Below are positions 55,431 through 64,000 of a stretch of 64,000 nt of DNA, one piece after another. Under the pieces are notes generated by a model. The model did no database searches and had not been told where the DNA came from. It saw only the letters and a program-made list of their open reading frames with translations. The number at the start of each line of letters is the position of its first letter. Position 1 is the first letter of the stretch. Source of the DNA: Scilla litardierei. Taxonomy: Eukaryota; Streptophyta; Magnoliopsida; Asparagales; Asparagaceae. The position numbers were made by a program, and so were the translations under genes. Location: contig CM061141.1 of assembly GCA_030789695.1 (NCBI GenBank), positions 280,743,871-280,807,870 on the forward strand, in the 5' to 3' direction.

Positions 55431-56756
55431 TATTTTGAGAGATAAGAGAAGAAGTGGGGAATTTTGTGATGAGATTTTGAGAGATAAGAGAAGAGATGGG
55501 AAATTTTGCACATACAACCCCGGGTTTTGCATTTTTGCCCCTGGACCCTCCACACACACACCCACACCTTTTATTCTTCCCACCCCCTTCCCGACCATTT
55601 TTTTCCAGTCCTTTGAAGATTTTGAATCTTATCATACTAGGACAAAGCTTTGCCTTACGTGGCAAGTTTGTCCTAGGTGGCAATGACAATTTTGGGGGCA
55701 AACTTGAAATTTTGTGGGAAAACTTGAAATTTAGGGGAATTTGAAATTTGTAGGGGGGAAAACTCAGCCATTAAATAAACCGTGCCCTATGGACATGTGT
55801 AATGACTAGTCTATTATATAAAAGAGGGATGTTATCAAGAGAAATTGGATAAGAGATTTTGGTCATGAGAAATTGGATAAGAGAAATTGGATATGTATTA
55901 TATAAAAGAGTGATGTTATCAAGAGAAATTGGATAAGAGAATTTGAACATGAGAAATTGGATAAGAGAATTTGAATATCTATTATATAAAAGAGTGATGT
56001 TATCAAGAGAAATTGGATAAGATAATTTGGATATGAGAAATTGGATAAGAGAATTTGGATATCTGTTATATAAAAGAGGGAAATTAGATAAGAGAAAATA
56101 TAAGAGATGAGATCTTGAGGGATAAGAGAGGAGGTGGGGAATTTTGCACATACAACCTCGGTTTTTGCATTTTTGCCACTGCACCCTCCCCACACACCCA
56201 TCCACACTTTTTATTTTGCCCCCATGTCGACCTTTTTTTCCAGTCCTTTGAAGATTTTGAATCTTATCCTACCAGGACAAAGCTTTGTCCTACGTGGCAA
56301 GTTTGTCCTAGGTGGCAATGACAATTTTGGAGGGAAACTTGAAATTTTGTGGAAAAACTTGAATTTGGGAGAACTTGAAATTTGTGGGGGGAAAACCTCA
56401 GCCATTAAATAAACCGTGCCCTATGGGCACGGGTAATGACTAGTCAATTCTATAAAATAGGCATGTTATCAAGAGAAATTGGATAATAGAAATTGGACAA
56501 GAGAATTTGGATAAGAGAATTTGGACAAGAGAAATTGGATAAGTGATGAGATTTTTATAGATAAGAGAAGAGGTGGGGAATTTTGTGATGAGATTTTGAG
56601 AGATAAGAGAAGATGTGTGGAATTTTACACATACAACCCCGGGTTTTGCATTTTTGCCCTTGAACCCTCCACACCCACACCCACACTTTTTATTCTCCCC
56701 CCTTTCCGACCATTTTTTTCCAGTCCACGTGCACGTGTGCACGGGTTATTTGCTAG
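54502..56756 (+). mobile_element. Head-to-tail cluster of non-autonomous Helitrons
   Basis: Starts A|TCTATTATATAAAAGAGGG at 54502 and ends TTTGCTAG|T at 56756, the A^T insertion and TC...CTAG ends of Helitrons. Internal CTAG ends at 55809 and 56443 are followed at once by a new TC start, giving three units (54502-55809, 55810-56443, 56444-56756). The unit-2 end has a perfect hairpin CCGTGCCC TAT GGGCACGG 7 nt before CTAG. No Rep/helicase gene; all are non-autonomous. Confidence 0.82.
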
Positions 56757-56853
56757 TACCCCTATAAATAGGGGTGCATGTAATGATGTACTGCCAAAAA
56801 GGCAATTGTTTCACTTCAGTTGATCATTTCACCCTCCATTTGCCTTACGTTTT

Positions 56854-56863
56854 CCATTTTTGG
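56854..56863 (+). promoter_or_regulatory. CArG box in MADS-gene intron
   Basis: CCATTTTTGG matches CC(A/T)6GG, the MADS-protein binding site. A single site; could be chance. Confidence 0.25.
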
Positions 56864-57162
56864 CTACTAATGATTATGTACACCCCTATTATAGGGGCGT
56901 TTATAGTTTGTTCCTTATATAATTGGGGCTTGCCTGTCTCCACCTAAGAATTATAGGGGTGTTTATAATCTGTCCCTTATATTATTGGGGCTTGCCGGTT
57001 TGCACCAAAGAAATCTGGAAGTTTCTTATCTTTAGTCTATTGAGCCTCTAGGTGTTTGTTTTGCTTTGGAGGATGGGGTTGAAAAAGTTTAAATGTGGCT
57101 TCAGTTAGTCCTTAAGTGGTTAGTACTTCGCACATGTTGTCTAGACGTCCTTCAGCATTGTT

Positions 57163-57361
<199 letters not shown>

Positions 57362-57465
57362 ATAGATTGATAGATAAGGTAAAATTTTGAAAAGTTATAT
57401 TTTCGGATATTTATAGTTGAGAAAGTTGTACCTTATCAAATATTTTGAGAACCCATAATGAGTAA

Positions 57466-58174
57466 TGTTACATCAATTATGGCCCACTATTATGCCTAAT
57501 AATTAGGCCATTGTTATGTCATAGCTCCAGAGTTGAATGAGTCAACATCTGCCTCCCTCACAAAGAGCCATCAATGGTTGGCGATTACACCTCATCATGG
57601 CATACTTTAATGGCCACTAATTCAATGATTGTGACATACTTTTATGGTGACTGTTACTCCCATGAAACCACATTATTGGCCTAGTTTTATGATAACGGTT
57701 ATCCCCATGAAACCTATGATGAATGTGGAAGTTACAAGACAAAAGGAGGGATATAAAAACTCTAGGGACAATGGGAGAAAGGCGAGGAAGAACCGACACT
57801 GAGGTATCACCAAACTCATTAGTCTTACACAGATGATATTTTCTCTTTCATAGCTCGGCGTGACGGCGATCAGACGACCTCCCTATGGGTTGAACCTAGC
57901 CGCTCCGAGCTTCTTTTTGAGTCATCCACTGACTTAAGCATCAGATGGGATTTGGTCGGGCCCCAGACCCGACCCCATGACGATTTCTCCTATGTTGCAG
58001 ATCTACGAAGATAGCGCGGAGCTAGGTCGAGCTTCAATCAAACAGCTCAGACTTAGCTCTCACTGACCCGGGATCGCTTCTCTACTGGCCCCACTCCTTT
58101 ATCGATGAAGCGTACAGTTGCCTAAGGCGTACTCGTCGGCCCACCTTACTGTAAGACGGATTTACACGTCAACA
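57466..58174 (+). mobile_element. Solo LTR J2 (709 bp)
   Basis: TGTTACATC...CACGTCAACA flanked by the duplication AGTAA (57461-57465, 58175-58179). GGATATAAAAACTC near 57750 is a TATA box. Shares CAATTATGGCC and GACTTAAGCATCAGATGGGA blocks with solo LTR J1. Confidence 0.85.
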
Positions 58175-58329
58175 AGTAACTTTTGCATTTAAAAGAAAGA
58201 ATTTTCACACGCCACAAACAAACTTGTCAAGCGTTCACTGAAATATCCAAAGCCCCTAAAGTAAGCTCTGGAGAGGAGGACGAGAATGTCACGCAGCTCA
58301 AAAATTGTTGATGAATTTATAAAGGCAAA

Positions 58330-59100
58330 ATACTTGATGAATGGAAAAGTCTCAAGGAATCTCAATAAGAAGTTAGTGCATCTTCAGTGAATGTCTGATG
58401 TACTGCAGTAAGTTCCTCATACATAGCCTTCTGCCAAAGTGGATTACAAACATTATCTATATAAGACCAAGTCTCAGAAATATGATGAATAGATGATAAG
58501 AAGAAAACAAAATATCTAGAATAACAAGAGTAAGCAAAATCTGGTAGCTGTGTGGACTTACAAGTACGCGTAGGATAGTGATGAAAAGGATGACCCATAA
58601 CCTTACGAACTGATTCTGTAGGTGTAGAAGGATTATGAGCAACACTTGTATTGGGAGTCAACGTACCAGTATCTGTAGAACTTTCATGAACCTGTAAGAG
58701 TTATGATCTAACGTGACAGCATCAGAATCAATAGTGAATTGATCAACGTGAATAAGATCTGGTGTAGTCATATTATGTGCACTAGCCGAACTAGAAAAAT
58801 GGAATTGTTCGAAAACCACAAAATTACGAGAAACATATTACTTTTGACTGACTAGATCAAAACAATGATATCTCTTTTGACCTTTACCATAACCTAGAAA
58901 GACACAAATAACACACCGTGAAGAAAAGTTACTACGTTCGACATTCGAACGAAGGACAAAACGAGTAGAACCAAAACCACGAAATCAGAAGCAGATCTAT
59001 ACAATGACTCAAAAGGTGACAAATCTAAATTATAGGAGATATAGATTTTGTTAATAAGATGAACAACATTAAGGATTGCTTCTCTCAGTTATTAGGTTTT
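58330..59100 (-). pseudogene. Ty1/copia pol relic (integrase end to RT start)
   Basis: The minus strand reads RCVICVFLGYGKGQKRYHCFD around 58880-58930 (integrase C-terminal region) and, further on, NPLWQKAMYEELTAVHQT near 58400-58460 (start of the copia RT domain), with stops between. No LTRs identified. It lies in the long downstream intron of the MADS gene or beyond its end. Confidence 0.75.
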
Positions 59101-59460
59101 CAATCCCTGTGAGTCATGTGTCATGTGTATAGTTCATCAATTTCTACTTCTATTTTAGGAGTCTTGTCAGTTTCTGAAATGGTTTTCAATGCATTCAGAG
59201 TTCTGTAAATTTAATGTCAATGATAGGATCATCTAGATTCTCAGTAAGTGTCCATATTCTAATTACTCCAAATTAAGTAGGTAGGGGTGATATGCAATAG
59301 ATCAGTGTTTCAGCAGGGAGGGATGATATGCAATAGATCAGTGTTTCAACAATATTATCATAGTACCAATGTCTAATTACGAAGCAGTTGCATCAATATC
59401 ATTATTTTACATAGTTCATAACATAGCTACGTAATTTAGTTGTTACATCTAACAGTTCTT

Positions 59461-59482
59461 ACTATATATATATATATATATA
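59461..59482. repeat. TA microsatellite
   Basis: (TA)n directly left of foldback element 1. Confidence 0.9.
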
Positions 59483-59885
59483 GGAAAAGGGGGATCTAAG
59501 GTGCCTCCTTAGATGAAAATCTAAGGAGGCGCCCCCATTTCCCCCATCTCCTACAATATTTTTGGAAATTGTTTTTCATGGGGTTGTTGTTCACATCATG
59601 GATGTTCAACATACCAAATTTCAAGCGATTCCAATACTTTTTGAGCCACCATCTACCCCTTACAACTTCAACGGTCTATAAACGTGCTGAAAAACCCACG
59701 AAGTTGCAAGGGTTAGATGGAGGCTCAAAAAGTATTGGAATCCCTTGAAATTTGGTATATTGATCATCCATAAGGTGAACAATAAACCCATGAAAAAACA
59801 TTTCAAAAAAAATATGTGAGATGGGGGAAAATGGGGGCGCCTCCTTAGATTGAATCTAAGGAGGCACCTTAGGATCCCTTTACCC
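59483..59885. mobile_element. Foldback MITE 1 in TA repeat (403 bp)
   Basis: Nearly the whole element is one inverted repeat: GGAAAAGGGGGATCTAAGG at the left matches the complement of CCTTAGGATCCCTTTACCC at the right, and the arms (AAGTATTGGAATC, GGTATGTTGA-like) continue to a short centre near 59680. Short CTCCTTAGAT...ATCTAAGGAG hairpins sit within each end. Flanked by TA repeats both sides; resembles TA-microsatellite-targeting MITEs such as rice Micron, but family membership is not shown. Confidence 0.78.
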
Positions 59886-60014
59886 ATATATATATATATG
59901 TATATATATATATATGTATGTATGTATATATATATATGTATGTATGTATATATATATATATGTATGTATGTATATATATATATGTATGTATGTATATATA
60001 TATATGTATGTATG

Positions 60015-60046
<32 letters not shown>
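59886..60046. repeat. TATA/TATG microsatellite between the two foldback elements
   Basis: (TA)n with interspersed TATGTATG units. Confidence 0.9.
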
Positions 60047-61700
<1,654 letters not shown>

Positions 61701-61905
61701 CTCCAAGGAGAGGACCTTTCACAGGTTTTGAGGAAAAATTGCTTTCAAGTTTTCATTGATCTTCAAGTTTCATAATACATGGCTTTAAATAGAACAACAA
61801 TCCCTCAACCCTCACATTCTACCCAATGTGGGACTAAATCAAAAGACTAAAAAAGATACATTCAGGTTTCAAAAATGGATTTGGGCACATCCATAATGAG
61901 CTGGG

Positions 61906-62556
61906 TTATATACGATGCCTCCTACGTGTGTAAACCCTGCTGTCCCCATCAACTCTCTCCGGGTGGGAAGAACTCGGCTCCGATGAGTGTATGGCCTGCT
62001 GGCTGTCATGGTGCTCAAGCAAATCTGGCTCTAGCCTCTGGAGTTCTGTTCTGGTAATCCAAGTACAGTCTGATTCTAGCCGGCCTTTCCAACTCACCAA
62101 GTAACACTGATAACCACTTTGCCTGGTTGATATAACCTGTTTATCTAATATGTGATCAATCTGCTCTCTATGTGGATGTATAGGTGGTAAAGGAGTAGGC
62201 GGAGGAATAGCAGTGACAATCAAGTCATCTTGGAAGGGCTCAAAGAATGGGTCTGTGGGTATAGCAGCTGGACCTTTATAAGCCACTAGATCTTCAATAT
62301 GAAAAGTTGAGCTAATCCCATAATCTGCAGGGAGATTTATCACATATGCATTAGAACCAATTTTCTTTAAGATTTTGAATGCATCAACACTACGAGCCTG
62401 TAGTTTCTTCAAGGTTCCAGGAGGAAACCTCTCAGATCTGAGTCGCACCATAACATAGTTACCGTCATTAAACTCTTTGAAGCGTCTGTGAGTATCTGCA
62501 ATGGCCTTATATTTTTCATTGCTAGAATGAATTCTCCTGCTGATCTCTTTATGCAA
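61906..62556 (-). pseudogene. Element I integrase C-terminus with chromodomain
   Basis: Frame of 216 residues. The first part (GNYVMVRLRSERFPPGTLKK, LQARSVDAFKILKKIG, VINLPADYGISSTFHIEDL) is the integrase C-terminal module; the second part, IDHILDKQVIS...YQCYLVSWKG...CTWITRTEL, is a classical chromodomain with aromatic residues in the expected places. Chromodomains guide integration to modified histones. The frame joins the catalytic part only through breaks, so the element is dead. Lineage probably Reina/Galadriel-like, not the Tekay type of elements A and B. Confidence 0.85.
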
Positions 62557-62952
62557 GTCATGAATGTGTTAGGCAAATGGCTCAGCTAACTCAGACACTC
62601 TATGATGATGTGACATGGAAATGAGATCTGTATGCTTTCTAGGTTTGTAACCATGGACTATCTTAAATGGACTCATGCCAATGGACCTATTTATTGCCTA
62701 TTATATCCAAGCTCGGCAGTGGACAATGTCAAATCCCAATTCCTAGGATTTTCACCCACTAAGCATCTGAGAAGATTCCCTAAACTACGGTTCACTATCT
62801 CAGTTTGACCATCAGTCTGGGGGTGGTAAGCAGTGTGGAACTTGAGCTTAGTGCCCATCATATGCCATAGGGTTTTTCAGAAGTAGCTTATGAACTTTAC
62901 ATCCCTATCAGACACTATACTCTTGGGGAGACCATGGAGATGAACAACCCCA

Positions 62953-63510
62953 TCAAAGTAAAGCTTGGCAATGTGTGAGGCATCTTGGAGCAAGGGATGA
63001 AGTGTGCCATCTTGGAGAATCGATCCACAATGACAAAATTGAATCGTGCTTTTTAGGTGTGCGTGGGAGTCCTAGCACGAAATCCATACTAACGTCTTGC
63101 CAGAGACAATCTGGCACAAGTAAAGGTGTGTAGAGGCCAGTATTCTGCTTCCTATACTTAGCCATCTGACAAACTCGATATTGCCCCACCAGAGTGGCAA
63201 CATCTTTCTTTAGGCTCGGCCAATAGAACTGACGCGCTACCGACTCAATCGTCTTATCTCTCCCAAAGTGTCTTGATAAACCTCCAGCATGTATCTCCCA
63301 GACAATAAAACCTCTCACAGAAATACGTGAGATACATAACTGTGTGGCCCTAAAAAGATACCCATCATGCAGGAAATAACTATCTTGCTCTCGTACTAAC
63401 TCATCCTGAAGGATAGCAAAAATCTCGCTAAAGTCTGGGCACGACATGTAATCTTCCTTAATCTTCTCGAATCCTATCACCTGAACACTCATAGCGAATA
63501 GTAGAGCCAC
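62953..63510 (-). pseudogene. Element I integrase N-terminus and core start
   Basis: Contains GYLFRATQLCISRISVRGF, the zinc-binding H-H-C-C region (EIHAGGLSRHFGRDKT, VGQYRVCQMAKYRKQNTG) with one Cys of the last pair replaced by Tyr-Arg context (QYRVCQ), then [20 protein letters not shown] with the first catalytic Asp. The frame shifts immediately after (near 63050). The minus-strand stretch 62560-62950 holds the rest of the core in broken frames. Confidence 0.8.
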
Positions 63511-63529
63511 TCTGCGACTGAGTACGTCA

Positions 63530-63950
63530 GCGGCCCTATTCTCAACTCTTGCCTTATGGTTGAGGACAAATGTATACTCCTGAAGAAAACCAACCCACCG
63601 AGCGTGTCAAGAGTTTAGTTTCGTCTGGAAATTGAGGTATTTCTCGGCCTCATGATCCGAGTACAACAAAAATTCTTGCGGCATGAGATAGTGTCTCCAA
63701 TATCATAATGCCTGCACTACCGCATAGAATTTCTTATCGTAGGTGGAGTATCGTAGTTTGGCATCACTAAATTTCTCACTAAAGTATGCCACAGGAAGCC
63801 CTTCTTGACTTAAAACTCTGCCTATACCTGTACCTGATGCATCACATGCAACATTAAATGCTTTCATGAAATCCGGGAGGCGCATAACAGATGCCTTAGT
63901 CATAGTTTTCTTTATATCCTCAAACTCTTTGGTGGCAGGTTTGGTTCATA
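63530..63950 (-). pseudogene. Element I RNase H
   Basis: MRLPDFMKAFNVACDASGTG and AYFSEKFSDAKLRYSTYDKK, typical Ty3/gypsy RNase H (63703-63903), continuing in broken frames to about 63530 (HFSLEYKW-like decay). RT would lie further right, outside the window. Confidence 0.8.
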
Positions 63951-64000
63951 TAAAGTCCCCCCTTTGGTTTGGGAAAATGCTTCAAAGGAGATGAGAAAAG

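Overview
This 64 kb window is nuclear DNA from a flowering plant. It holds nested LTR retrotransposons, Helitrons and foldback MITEs, and the 5' part of an intron-rich MADS-box gene. The strongly GC-ending codons of the MADS exon lean towards a monocot (or magnoliid), but I cannot name the species. No bacterial, viral or organellar genes were recognised.

Layout, left half (1-35,146): one old Ty3/gypsy element, D (plus strand), carries at least four later insertions. Element A (minus strand, Tekay-type chromovirus, continuing off the left edge) sits in D's 5' LTR. E, a 3.6 kb solo LTR (9,679-13,310, 5-bp duplication GAGGG), sits in D's gag. C, a gag-only Ty1/copia element (13,817-30,553, duplication ATCCC), also sits in D's gag, and C's own gag is interrupted by B, a full-length Tekay-type element (18,808-28,594, duplication CCTTC). 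F, a truncated Ty1/copia element (about 31,525-34,773), follows D's protease, and D's 3' LTR closes the stack at 35,146. A and B are close relatives. In both, reading frames stay joined only if two short GT...AG segments are removed: one between gag and protease, one inside integrase.

Right half (35,147-64,000): after AT-rich spacer and a solo LTR comes an AGAMOUS-subfamily MADS-box gene on the plus strand. It has a 5'UTR exon and intron, a 182-nt coding first exon with the whole MADS domain (from 40,706), a 12.9 kb intron, and an 82-nt exon (53,823-53,904) starting the I/K region. No further exon was recognised up to 64,000, so the next intron is very long or the gene is truncated. The 12.9 kb intron holds a GC-rich island with CCAAT boxes and a LEAFY-type site, an LTR-like remnant, a small non-autonomous LTR element (H) with a copia element (G) inside it, and a 293-bp SMART/TRIM-like element. 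Downstream are a head-to-tail Helitron cluster, CA/GA microsatellites, a second solo LTR related to the one upstream, a copia pol relic, two foldback elements embedded in TA microsatellite, and a decayed chromovirus running off the right edge.

The mobile elements serve only their own replication. The single host gene should encode a DNA-binding floral-organ or ovule identity regulator (class C/D), and its introns are where most right-hand transposon traffic accumulated. All calls come from reading the sequence; family names rest on recognised motifs, not searches.
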